Positions 26,965 through 34,998 of a stretch of 64,000 nt of DNA are shown here, in pieces. The stretch spans positions 186,001-250,000 of the forward strand of contig NZ_QJVD01000003.1 in NCBI RefSeq assembly GCF_003219815.1, read 5' to 3'. The DNA comes from Arthrobacter livingstonensis. Its GTDB lineage: Bacteria > Actinomycetota > Actinomycetes > Actinomycetales > Micrococcaceae. The notes beneath the pieces are model-generated. The model was not told the origin of the DNA, searched no databases, and saw only the letters and a list, made by a program, of their open reading frames with translations. Numbering within the stretch: position 1 is the first letter of the stretch; each line of letters starts with the position of its first letter. The position numbers and the translations under genes are program-made.

Positions 26965-26979
26965 AGATGTCTGACATCT
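26965..26979. promoter_or_regulatory. Operator candidate in the divergent kinase/GntR region
   Basis: AGATGTC-T-GACATCT is a perfect 7-base inverted repeat around one base, 34 bases upstream of the kinase start. The T-G-T-C/G-A-C-A half sites resemble FCD-type GntR operators, so the divergent regulator at 27114 is the likely ligand. Confidence 0.55.
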
Positions 26980-27113
26980 AGCATTTGAATGTTATTGTGG
27001 CACAAGACACACGGGCTGTGCAAACGGATGCCGGAGGCGCGGCCGGATAGCGCAGCCCCGGGCGCGGCGGAAGCCCCTAAACTGGAGCTTTACGGGCGGG
27101 ACGAAAGGGAGAC

Positions 27114-27818
27114 ATGGCGCGCAAGTCGTTGACCGACATGGTGGCTGATGATTTGCTGGACCGGATCGTAGCCGGCGAGTTCCCGCCCGACTCTATTGTC
27201 CCTGGTGAGCTCGAGCTGAGTTCCCAGCATGAAGTGAGCCGGATGACCGTCCGCGAGGCCATGAAGACCCTGGCGGCCCGGCGCATCCTGCGGGTCGAGC
27301 GGGGCCGGGGGACGTTCGTCAATCCGTTCAGCAGCTGGGGTTCACTGCACGCGGTGCTCCGGGCGGTGTCCGAGGGCGAGGACGACGCCGCCGTGGCCAT
27401 CCAGCTCATTGAACTACGGCGCATGTTGGAGACGGGCGCCTGCGAACTGGCGGCAAGCCGCATCTCCGACGGGGACCTCGAACGCCTGTCCGGCCAGGTG
27501 GAACGGATGAGGGAGGCCCACGCAGCCAATGACGTGACCGCCTTCGTGGAGTCCGATCTGGCCTTTCACGACATCATCCTGCATGCGTCCGGCAACATCT
27601 TTGTGGCTGTCCTGTTTGAGCCGCTGCACCGCATCCTTCAGGACCGCCGTGCCGAAACGTCCCGCGTCCCGGAGATCCAGGCCAATGCCATCGCCATGCA
27701 CGCGGCGATTCTGGCGGCCCTCACCGCGCGCCGGCCCGAGCTGGCCCGGGTTGCCATGGACAAGCACATGACTCAGACCCTGGAGGACCTGAAGAGCTAC
27801 GTGCTGCGGGCCCCGTGA
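27114..27818 (+). CDS. GntR/FCD-family regulator of the tetronate module
   Basis: A regulator of 234 residues. The helix-turn-helix segment reads ELSSQHEVSRMTVREAMKTL, and an FadR-like FCD domain has ESDLAFHDIILHASGN and later MHAAILAAL. Transcribed divergently from the DUF1537 kinase-LtnD pair, with a clear palindrome between them, it probably represses that pair in response to a sugar acid. GAAAGGGAGAC gives a good ribosome site for ATG 27114, unlike the other GntR genes here. Confidence 0.85.
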   Translation: MARKSLTDMVADDLLDRIVAGEFPPDSIVPGELELSSQHEVSRMTVREAMKTLAARRILRVERGRGTFVNPFSSWGSLHAVLRAVSEGEDDAAVAIQLIELRRMLETGACELAASRISDGDLERLSGQVERMREAHAANDVTAFVESDLAFHDIILHASGNIFVAVLFEPLHRILQDRRAETSRVPEIQANAIAMHAAILAALTARRPELARVAMDKHMTQTLEDLKSYVLRAP

Positions 27819-27820
27819 TC

Positions 27821-27855
27821 ACCGCTGGGGTGCCGCGGTGCGGCACCCCAGCGGT
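27821..27855. terminator. Perfect 16-base-pair hairpin after the GntR gene
   Basis: Arms 27821-27836 and 27840-27855 are exact reverse complements with a 3-base loop. The hairpin begins two bases after the GntR stop and could terminate transcription from both sides. Its GTGCGGCACCCCA core (27839-27850) is shared with a second palindrome at 28581-28624. Confidence 0.65.
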
Positions 27856-27874
27856 GTACCGTCCCTGGCGAGCG

Positions 27875-28170
27875 CTACGGCATGATGCCCTGCGAGCCAA
27901 CCACCTTGGCGATGAAAATGTGGAATGCCTTCAGCCAGTCGCGCAGGAATTCCTCCGTGGCGGGCACCGAGACGTTCCCGTGGATGTCCATCAGCCCCTT
28001 GGTGAAATGGATGTAGGCCTCCGGGCTCGCCAGTTCCGGGGAGTTCACGAACGACAGGATGCTGCGCAGGTGCTGCTGGGCCACGGCCGTGCTGATCAGG
28101 CCCGGGGACGCCCGGTCACGGCGGACGGCTTCTTAGCGAAGGAGTTGCTGCCCCAGGGCCGTAGGAATGT
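27875..28170 (-). pseudogene. Truncated, frameshifted NADPH-dependent FMN reductase
   Basis: On the minus strand the segment RPWGSNSFAKKPSAVTG (about 28161-28112) breaks and continues in another frame as ASPGLISTAVAQQHLRSI, then SFVNSPELASPEAYI and an ordinary C-terminus ending at 27875. Together these give the last 90 or so residues of a chromate/FMN-reductase-type flavodoxin-fold protein. The first half, including the flavin loop, is missing and a frameshift lies near 28105-28115. The remnant sits between two related palindromes. Confidence 0.7.
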
Positions 28171-28227
28171 GCTGGGCGATTTGCCCGTCCACTGGCGCCC
28201 GTGCCGTAGTGGTGGTGGACTGGGCAC

Positions 28228-29085
28228 ATGGCTGGCGGCACGCACTCAGGCAAGTCGGAGGACACTTCCCGGAACACCGGTTCCCGGCTCCCGGACGCCC
28301 GCCGCGCGGAACATGCGCGTGGTCCGACGCCGGCCCCTGCCACGCTGTCCGCATCCGGCGCGGAGCCCTCGCTGTGGCTATCGACGCCCTGGTTGGCGAT
28401 CCTGTTCATCACCGGCGTATTTCACGTTTACCGCGGCGTGCCCGTTGACGCGTTCGTTTTCCTGTCCGTCGGGGTGGCGCTGGCCGTGGACACTGCCGTG
28501 CGGCACAGCAGGCACAGCAGGCCGAGGGGGCGCAGGGGGCGCAGACCTGACGGGCATGCGGCAATTGCCGGCCATGTGCGGTACCTCAGCGTGCGGCACC
28601 CCACGGTGCCGCACGCTGGGGTACAGCCCGGGCAACCCGTTTTCGGTGAACTCCGAGGTGAACACCGCGGCGCACGGGTGGTGCCCCGGTGGCTGTGGAT
28701 CGGCATAGCCGTGGGAACGGGGGCCATTTCACTGGCCGTGGTAGTCCTTGCCCCGGAGGGCAGCAGCGGGATTCCGGCAGTGGTGTGCCTGGTGGGCGCT
28801 GCGATGCTGCTTGTAGCATGGCCCGACCCTCCCCGGCCGCCGGGACCCCCGGCACCCAGGGTGCGCCGGGCCGCTTACTGGTGGGCCGGCGTCGTGCTCT
28901 TCCTGTGCATTTGGGAACTGGGCACCTACTTCATCGACAGGTTCGCCCCCGACGAGACGGCCGTGTTTCCCCCATTGACGGACCTATTGCAGCCGTTGTT
29001 CGACGGCGATTCCAGCCGCTGGTTCATGACCGGGCTGTGGCTGGTGGCGTGCGGGGCGCTGCTGAGGGTGGTGCGCAGTCCGTGA
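28228..29085 (+). CDS. Unrecognised integral membrane protein containing a palindromic insert
   Basis: A protein of 285 residues with about six predicted membrane helices, including WLAILFITGVFHVYRGV, FVFLSVGVALAVDTAV, WIGIAVGTGAISLAVVVL and WWAGVVLFLCIWELGTYF. No enzyme motif is seen. The segment at residues 118-132 is encoded by a 44-base palindrome (28581-28624) like that at 27821, suggesting a repeat inserted in frame. The N-terminal 45 residues are Arg/Pro-rich, so the true start may be later. Its stop overlaps the next small gene, so the two are coupled. Confidence 0.6.
   Translation: MAGGTHSGKSEDTSRNTGSRLPDARRAEHARGPTPAPATLSASGAEPSLWLSTPWLAILFITGVFHVYRGVPVDAFVFLSVGVALAVDTAVRHSRHSRPRGRRGRRPDGHAAIAGHVRYLSVRHPTVPHAGVQPGQPVFGELRGEHRGARVVPRWLWIGIAVGTGAISLAVVVLAPEGSSGIPAVVCLVGAAMLLVAWPDPPRPPGPPAPRVRRAAYWWAGVVLFLCIWELGTYFIDRFAPDETAVFPPLTDLLQPLFDGDSSRWFMTGLWLVACGALLRVVRSP
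28581..28624. repeat. 20-base inverted repeat inside a membrane-protein gene
   Basis: Arms 28581-28600 and 28605-28624 pair with a single G-T type mismatch around a 4-base loop. The core GTGCGGCACCCCA also occurs in the hairpin at 27821-27855. This suggests a dispersed palindrome family, here located within a coding frame. Confidence 0.65.
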
Positions 29086-29279
29086 TGTATGTGCTGGTGG
29101 TGGCCGGGTACGCGCTGATTCCGGCGGCGGGTGTTGCGCTGGTGGTCGTCTCCCATGTGAAGCCGGCGGCGCTGGCCGGTTTGGGCGAGCTGCTGTCCCG
29201 CGTGTTTGCGACGCGGCCCGCCCGCATCACGCTGCTGTTGTTCGTGTGGTGGCTGGGCTGGCACTTCCTGGTGGGGTGA
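29085..29279 (+). CDS. Small two-helix membrane protein, DUF6186-like
   Basis: A protein of 64 residues with an N-terminal helix (YVLVVAGYALIPAAGVALVVV) split from a C-terminal helix (ITLLLFVWWLGWHFLVG) by a short loop with Arg residues. The WWLGWHFL ending resembles small actinobacterial DUF6186 proteins. ATG 29085 (or GTG 29082) overlaps the stop of the upstream membrane-protein gene, so they are translated together and may form a complex. Function unknown. Confidence 0.65.
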   Translation: MYVLVVAGYALIPAAGVALVVVSHVKPAALAGLGELLSRVFATRPARITLLLFVWWLGWHFLVG

Positions 29280-29332
29280 ACCCATATGGAGCGGGATTGG
29301 TCAGCGGCTGTGACCGGTGGCACCATTGAGCC

Positions 29333-30034
29333 ATGCAGGATTTTTGGCAGTTCATCGGGCACTTCTGGTGGCTGGCCTTTCCTATGGCGGGAATCGTCGG
29401 CGGTTGGGGCCGGGCCATGTCCAAGGCCTCCGAGCGGCGGCATGAGCAAAAGATTGAGATGTACAAGCTCAAGCACCCGGAGGCCGCCGGACTTCCCCCG
29501 GTGCAGCAGCTGACGCTGGCCAAGGACCCGGACGCCTTCACCGAAAGCGACGTCGCCAGGGTCATGGAGGCGCACGATTCCGTTAACCGCCGCTGGCTCG
29601 ACTACGAACTCGACGTGGGCAAGCTGATCGACTTCCCGATGATGACCGACGTCCGCCAGCCACTCACCGTGGCCTTCCTGCGGGCCAAGCGCGACGCCGA
29701 TGCGCTCCGCCCCGTGGCCGCAGCCGAGGTTGCGTCCAAGGCGAGGTGGGACGACTACCGCAACGCCGTCAACGCCTATGATGTCGCTTTCGACGTCGCG
29801 GAAAAGGAGGCACGGCGCCTCAAGGACACGGCGTTCAGCGAGCCCGACCGCCAGCGCCTAAGCACTGCCCGCAAACTGGTTAACATTGCCGAGAACGAGG
29901 CCGCCAGCCCGGCCGAGCGCCAATCGGCCTTCAAACGGGCCCGCAAGGAACTGGACGGCATCATCGTGCTGCCGGACGTGACGCTCGCGGCCCTGGAACA
30001 AAAAGTGGCCCGGATGATCAACCGCTCAAACTAG
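29333..30034 (+). CDS. Unrecognised membrane-anchored helical protein
   Basis: A protein of 233 residues. One N-terminal hydrophobic segment (FIGHFWWLAFPMAGIVGGWG) is followed by a charged, largely alpha-helical body with stretches such as KDPDAFTESDVARVMEAHD and many Ala, Lys, Arg and Glu residues, compatible with coiled coil. No conserved enzymatic motif is visible. It may be a cytoplasmic domain tethered to the membrane, related to actinobacterial hypothetical proteins. It follows the DUF6186-like gene after 53 bases. Confidence 0.65.
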   Translation: MQDFWQFIGHFWWLAFPMAGIVGGWGRAMSKASERRHEQKIEMYKLKHPEAAGLPPVQQLTLAKDPDAFTESDVARVMEAHDSVNRRWLDYELDVGKLIDFPMMTDVRQPLTVAFLRAKRDADALRPVAAAEVASKARWDDYRNAVNAYDVAFDVAEKEARRLKDTAFSEPDRQRLSTARKLVNIAENEAASPAERQSAFKRARKELDGIIVLPDVTLAALEQKVARMINRSN

Positions 30035-30173
30035 CCGCGTGCACCACGCATCGAAAACGCAGACGTTGGACCAAAAGATCGCCTTTGCGCCCATTTCCGT
30101 CCACTTTCTGAGTTCTCGATTTTCAGGACTCCGTTTAACCCGGAATTCGTGCCGCGGCCCATGCCCGAAACAG

Positions 30174-30722
30174 TCACACTGCCGAAGCCTCGATCGCGGC
30201 AAGCTCCGGCAGCAGGCTGGGGTTCACGCGGTTGAGGATCAGCCGTATTTCGCTGGCTGGCACCGCTGTGTACAACGCACGGCGGGCCTCCCGGTAGCGC
30301 GGCGACGGAACCGTATTCCCCTCCGCCAATTTTGCGACGCGTTCCGGATCTGAGTTGTGGGCATTGTCAGCAATCTTCACGAGGGTGGCGTCGTGGTCTT
30401 TGGCAACGTACCGGATGCCAGCTTGGTAGTCAGCCATCTGCGGATGAAGGTTCCGGGATACCCGGGAAATGATTTCGATGGCCCTTGGGGAAACGCCCAA
30501 AGCCGCCAAGTCTTCTGCACTGGTTCCGGTGTCTTCGATGACGTCGTGCAGGTAGCCCGCAATCCGGATGTCATCGGGGAAATCCGCCAGTGCGTCGCCC
30601 ACTGCGGTGACGTGGAGGATGTAGGGCTTCCCGAGCTTGTCGACGTCGAGGGCATGCTTTTACGTGGCCAACGCCAGGGCGTCGTCGACGGTGAATGGTG
30701 TTTTGGCGATGTCCTGCGTCAT
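30174..30722 (-). pseudogene. HD-domain phosphohydrolase with an early in-frame stop
   Basis: From ATG 30722 the frame gives MTQDIAKTPFTVDDALALAT, then TAA at 30660-30662, then KHALDVDKLGKPYILHV and a normal HD domain with YLHDVIEDTG (metal His-Asp) and KIADNAHNSDPERV. Relatives are small RelA/SpoT-hydrolase-like HD proteins, and the 182-codon span equals their usual size. Either this is a single nonsense mutation at codon 21 or translation restarts downstream (for example GTG 30602), which would lose the first metal-binding His region. Sequencing error is also possible. Confidence 0.7.
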
Positions 30723-30899
30723 GGCTGAAATGTCCTCACGGTGGTCATCGGCCCCCAATGGTGCCGATGGGTTCAGACTAGCGCCGTGAAGCGACAGTGA
30801 AGCCCGAGAGGAGGAACACGGCGGGCCTGTAAGCGACCACCGCTTCCGGCACTATGTTTAAGGCACAGCACCAGCCGGCCGCAGACTAAGGAAGCAAAC

Positions 30900-31724
30900 A
30901 TGGCACGCACAATCGTTATTACCGGGGCCAGTGATGGCATTGGCGCCGCCGCCGCGAAGATGCTGGCATATCCCGGCGATCGGCTGGTGGTCGTGGGGCG
31001 CTCGCCGGCGAAGACAAAGGCAATTGCGGACGAGCTGGAGGCGGACAGCTTCATCACAGACTTCACCGAGCTGGCCCAGGTGCGGGAACTGGCCGCCGCC
31101 CTGGCCGAAAAGTATCCGCGCATTGACGTGCTGGCCAACAACGCCGGGGGCATCATGGCCGGGCGCGAATTAACCGTGGACGGCCACGAGAAAACGTTCC
31201 AGGTCAACCACCTGGCCCCGTTCCTGCTGACTACGCTGCTCATCGACAGCCTGGTGGCCAGCCGGGCCACGGTCATTAACACCTCCAGCCAGGCCAACAG
31301 GATCATGGCCAAGTTCGACATTGACGACCTCGACGCCGGGAAGAAGTACTCCGCCAACGCCGCCTACGGCAATGCCAAGCTGGAGAACATCATGTTCACC
31401 CGGGAACTGCAGCGACGGTACGGTGATCACGGCATTTCCGCGGCGGCCTTCCACCCGGGCGTGGTGGCGAGCGGTTTTTCCGCCGAGTCAAACTGGATCA
31501 CGAAGCTGATGTACGGCAGCTTTGCCCAGCGGTTCATGCTCTCCCCGGCGCAGGGTGCGGACACGCTGGTCTGGCTGGCCACTTCGGTGCCTGGCGATGA
31601 CTGGACGCCCGGCGAGTTCTATGCCAAGCGCAAGGTGGCCAAGGCGAATCGGCTGGCCTACGACCCCGCGCTGGCCCTGAGCCTGTGGGAGCAAAGCGCC
31701 GCCATGGTGGCCGGCGCGGCTTGA
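30900..31724 (+). CDS. SDR-family oxidoreductase, retinol-dehydrogenase-like
   Basis: NAD(P)-dependent reductase of 274 residues. The cofactor loop is TGASDGIGAAAAKML, and LANNAGGIMAG, Ser in INTSSQANR and Tyr/Lys in YGNAKLEN mark the active site. The HPGVVASGF block and C-terminal region match the subgroup annotated as retinol or protochlorophyllide reductase-like. Substrate unknown. AAGGAAGC precedes ATG. It is monocistronic, and an idi gene converges on it. Confidence 0.82.
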   Translation: MARTIVITGASDGIGAAAAKMLAYPGDRLVVVGRSPAKTKAIADELEADSFITDFTELAQVRELAAALAEKYPRIDVLANNAGGIMAGRELTVDGHEKTFQVNHLAPFLLTTLLIDSLVASRATVINTSSQANRIMAKFDIDDLDAGKKYSANAAYGNAKLENIMFTRELQRRYGDHGISAAAFHPGVVASGFSAESNWITKLMYGSFAQRFMLSPAQGADTLVWLATSVPGDDWTPGEFYAKRKVAKANRLAYDPALALSLWEQSAAMVAGAA

Positions 31725-31763
31725 CGACCCGCGCCGCAGGCAGCCTGCCGCCCACGAAACCGC

Positions 31764-32309
31764 TCAGCCAAACACTTCGCCGGTGTAGACTCCTTCGGCG
31801 AACTGGCGGACCAGCCAGGGGCTAAACGCAAATGGCGTGGCTTCCACGGACACCTCCAGGTCCCCCATGTCCGCCCACGCCCAGTCGCAGACCTCGTCGG
31901 GGTTCGGGGAGATAACGCCGTCGCCCGTGTAGACCGCGGTGAAAACGGGGCAGATCTCGTTCTCCACGATGCCTGACGCGTCCACGGCCCGGTAGCGGAA
32001 GTCCGGCAGCGCGGGGCGGATGTCGGTGACCTCAAGGTTAAGTTCGACGCCGGCCCGCCGCCTCACAGCGTCCTCAAGAGTTTCGCCGGGCGCCGGGTGC
32101 CCGCAAAACGAGTTGGTCCAGACCCCGGGCCAGGTCAGTTTTGAGAGGGCACGGCGCGTGACGAGGGTGCGTCCGGCGCCGTCGAGCAGGTGGCAGGAAA
32201 AGGCCAGGTGCAGCGGGGTGTTGTCGCCGTGCACCAGTGATTTGTCCGCGGTGCCGATCTCGGTGCCGTCGTCGTCCAGCAGCCGGACCAGTTCGATGGG
32301 TGAAGACAT
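31764..32309 (-). CDS. idi: Isopentenyl-diphosphate Delta-isomerase, type I
   Basis: Interconverts isopentenyl and dimethylallyl diphosphate for isoprenoid synthesis. The 181-residue Nudix-fold protein has the catalytic Cys in TNSFCGHPAPGE and the catalytic Glu in the VENEICPVF region. HLAFSCHLLDGAGRTLVTRRAL supplies the metal-binding His. Length equals type I enzymes from actinobacteria. Isolated from other isoprenoid genes, which is usual for idi. Confidence 0.93.
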   Translation of the reverse strand: MSSPIELVRLLDDDGTEIGTADKSLVHGDNTPLHLAFSCHLLDGAGRTLVTRRALSKLTWPGVWTNSFCGHPAPGETLEDAVRRRAGVELNLEVTDIRPALPDFRYRAVDASGIVENEICPVFTAVYTGDGVISPNPDEVCDWAWADMGDLEVSVEATPFAFSPWLVRQFAEGVYTGEVFG

Positions 32310-32355
32310 GGCGGGACGCCTTTCGCAGGGGGTGTGGCCGGACTATCCAACCAGC

Positions 32356-34209
32356 CTATGGCTTCACGGCGTCGTGCGGCACAACCTCGTGGAGCTCGAA
32401 GCCGCCGGACTTGAGCTTCCAGTAGTGCAGGCGCAGGGCAGCGGCCGTGCCCTGCTCCACATACAGCCGCCAGCATGCATCGTCGCCGCGCATGCGGGCA
32501 GGTGCGTGGGCGCCCTCATTTTCGCGCAGGACGTGCGGCTTGCGGTTGCGAAGCGGGCCGGAGCGGTCGGCCACCAGGTCGACGACGGCGCGCATCGCCT
32601 TGGCGCGTTGGGGTGCTGGCAGCTGTGCCAGGGATGCCAGGAAGTGCGGGCCCACCATGTACACGCCCAGCGGCTCGGCGGCCTTGTCCACGGCGGGAAC
32701 CATGCGGGCCCACTCGTTGCGCAGCTCAAGATCGAACTGTTCCATGGGGTCGGTGAACAGCACGGCCGGGGCAGACTCCGACCTGGAAGCCGCGGACCTC
32801 CGGCGCTGCCGCGCATCCACCAGCTTCGCGTTGGTCCTGGCCAGTTCCGCCTTCAACGCCTCGAGCTGCCGGACGGCATCGAGGTGCCGACGGGCCTCCA
32901 GATCGGCCTTCCCGCGCTCGGCATCATACCTGTCCTGCCAGATCCGCGCGATCTTGTCCGTGGCCCCGCGCCGGGTAGCATCGGCCAGCAGCTCGGCGAT
33001 GGTGTGTCGTGCCGCCTCCAATTCCATCTGCGTGGACTTCAGCGCCGTCCTGCGCTCTGACGCCGTCAGCGCAGGCCCTTCCGCCGCCAGTACGACGCCG
33101 GCCTCCTCACCCGAGGTGCCGTCTTCCGGTCCGCCTGTCCCACCGAGCGGCCAGCCGGAAGCGGTTCCCCCGGCGGCAGCGGGCGCCGCGGGCGGTGCGA
33201 AGATGCTGGTGTAGGGCCGGTCCGGGGCCAGCCACGGCGGTCCGCCTGCAACGAGGGACGGGGCTGGGACGTGGGGATCGTCGTCGTCCACGTCCAGCAT
33301 GGAGAGCACCACGGCGCCGTTTTCGTACAGCACCCGCACGCGCACCACCTCGCCCTCGGTGAGCAGGTCCTCGGCCGCGTCGAGCTCGTTGGAGGAGATG
33401 TGCCCGATCCCGATCCGGAAGTCGGCGTCGGGCCACAGGGTCACCACGGCATGGGTGGCACGGGCCGCCTTGACCCGGGCCAGGGCCACGTCGCCGGACC
33501 CGTACACGGTGACGGGCGATCCCGGCCGCTGCAGCAGGGCGCGGATGTCCAGGGTGTGCGTTTCCTCGTCGAGCAGGCCGGTGACCTGCTGGCCGCGCGT
33601 GAGCAGCCAGTCCAGCGGCACGCCGGGCAGCAGGTCCTCCGCGCGGATGTAGGCCAGCTGGCCGGTGGTTGCGAGCCTGACGAGCGCACGGCTGTTGTCA
33701 TCGGCGGCAAAGCTGCCCACCGTCCCGGTGGCCGTGGTGCCGGCTGCCTTAGGGGGTGCGGGCGCTGCGGGTTCCATACGTAGAGGGGCGGCTCGGACAT
33801 CGGCGGCCAGGTCCTCGATGAGCCGGGCCACGTTCGTGCCGGGATACACCAGCCGGGGCTCGGGGGTGGACGCCGCCCAACCCGGTCCCGCGGGGTAGGC
33901 CCGTCCGCCGGTGCCGTAAATCTCCAGGCCCTCCGGCAGCCCGTCCTGTAAATTCCGTGTTTCTTCGCCATTTTGCAGCTCGAAGACATCGGCTTCGCCG
34001 TCGAGCAGCCGCGCAAGCGTTCCGGCGTCAATACGCTGCGTGGCGGCGTCGGCCTTGTAACTGACGACGATGGCCGGCAGGGTTCGCTCCCCGTCCGCCA
34101 ACCGCTGGGCAACCGTGGCGCCGGGCAGGTGCAGGACAGGGGCGTCGTTGACGGCGGATTCCGGGGCAGCGGCGGTCCGCGGCTTGCGCCATTTTCTCTG
34201 AGCAGGCAC
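32356..34209 (-). CDS. Unrecognised 617-residue protein: S1-like domain, coiled coil and RelE-like C-terminus
   Basis: No family recognised with confidence. Visible parts: a small folded N-terminal region (about 40-110); an OB/S1-like segment (about 235-307) with IGHISSNELDAAEDLL and GEVVRVRVLYENGAVVLSML; a Pro/Gly-rich linker (310-380); a coiled coil (about 382-470); and a compact C-terminal domain (about 490-617) whose end, CWRLYVEQGTAAALRLHYWK, recalls RelE/HigB-type folds. An RNA-binding role is possible. It is the last of three minus-strand genes opposite a WXG100 gene and could form part of that locus. Confidence 0.7.
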   Translation of the reverse strand: MPAQRKWRKPRTAAAPESAVNDAPVLHLPGATVAQRLADGERTLPAIVVSYKADAATQRIDAGTLARLLDGEADVFELQNGEETRNLQDGLPEGLEIYGTGGRAYPAGPGWAASTPEPRLVYPGTNVARLIEDLAADVRAAPLRMEPAAPAPPKAAGTTATGTVGSFAADDNSRALVRLATTGQLAYIRAEDLLPGVPLDWLLTRGQQVTGLLDEETHTLDIRALLQRPGSPVTVYGSGDVALARVKAARATHAVVTLWPDADFRIGIGHISSNELDAAEDLLTEGEVVRVRVLYENGAVVLSMLDVDDDDPHVPAPSLVAGGPPWLAPDRPYTSIFAPPAAPAAAGGTASGWPLGGTGGPEDGTSGEEAGVVLAAEGPALTASERRTALKSTQMELEAARHTIAELLADATRRGATDKIARIWQDRYDAERGKADLEARRHLDAVRQLEALKAELARTNAKLVDARQRRRSAASRSESAPAVLFTDPMEQFDLELRNEWARMVPAVDKAAEPLGVYMVGPHFLASLAQLPAPQRAKAMRAVVDLVADRSGPLRNRKPHVLRENEGAHAPARMRGDDACWRLYVEQGTAAALRLHYWKLKSGGFELHEVVPHDAVKP

Positions 34210-34363
34210 GCCGTCTCCTCTCGCCGCAGGCCGGCCGGCAGCTACAGTGCCGTGTCAGTCACACTACAACGAGCGCGGCCGTGGGGCGGTTGCACCCCGC
34301 GGAAACGTTGCGGCGAAATGGAGATTTTTCCTGAGCCGAAGCCGGTTCCCTGTATGGCCGGTG

Positions 34364-34609
34364 CTAGACGACCCTTCCCGGTGTCCCAAACGGCGGCGCG
34401 GGCGGCATGGGCGGCAGCGGCGCGTCGGGCTCCGGAGGGTCCAGCGGGTCCGGCGGAAGCGGCGTGGGAGTCGGTTCCGTGGGATCCGTCGGCCGGTTGG
34501 GGTCGGTCGGCTGCGTGGGGTCGGGCGGAACCGGCGGCTGCCCCGGGGCTGGTTGGCCCGGGATTGGCTGGCTGGGGTCGGGAATCGATGCTTTGCCGTG
34601 ATCGGTCAT
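34364..34609 (-). CDS. 81-residue proline-rich small protein
   Basis: More than a third of the residues are Pro, in repeats such as PDPTQPTDPNRPTDPTEPTP, with Asp, Thr and Gly between them. The chain must be extended and disordered. GGAAGGA sits eight bases before ATG 34609. No signal peptide is seen. It could be a linker or bait protein in the locus with the 617-residue and WXG100 proteins. Low-complexity sequence makes a chance frame possible, but the ribosome site and gene spacing argue for a real gene. Confidence 0.55.
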   Translation of the reverse strand: MTDHGKASIPDPSQPIPGQPAPGQPPVPPDPTQPTDPNRPTDPTEPTPTPLPPDPLDPPEPDAPLPPMPPAPPFGTPGRVV

Positions 34610-34644
34610 GATTTCGCGTCCTTCCTAAGGGGTTGGTGGCCGCT

Positions 34645-34809
34645 TCAGTCACCGGTGATGCGGGGTTTGTTGCCGGGTTGCCTTTCCTCTTCAGGCACAT
34701 CCGCTTCCGGGACGATGAGCTTGAAGAGATCGTCCACTGCGGCTGCGGGGGCCGTTGGTGGTTCGGCGCCTTCCGTGGTTTCCTGTTCCTGCCCTGGATT
34801 GCTGGTCAT
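34645..34809 (-). CDS. 54-residue acidic small protein
   Basis: A short frame starting MTSNPGQEQETTEGAEPPT and ending GNKPRITGD. The N-terminal half is Glu/Pro/Thr-rich and the middle contains a short amphipathic segment, VDDLFKLIVPEADVPEEE. GGGTGAAGAA before ATG 34809 could serve as ribosome site. It precedes the proline-rich gene on the same strand by 35 bases and is divergent from the WXG100 gene. No family recognised; possibly a small adaptor of the locus. Confidence 0.5.
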   Translation of the reverse strand: MTSNPGQEQETTEGAEPPTAPAAAVDDLFKLIVPEADVPEEERQPGNKPRITGD

Positions 34810-34998
34810 TTCTTCACCCTACGCGGATGGCCGGAAACACGATACCCCGGTTCGGAGGCCCGTTGGGGATGGGGAGTTGTGCATGGGCAGGACGCCCCAT
34901 CGACTCGGTTGCCGTACCCGGGATAGGTTTTTACCAAGAGCTTCACCGGATCACGGGGAAGCTGAACTGAGGAACACTGAACAATAAGGATGTGCATC

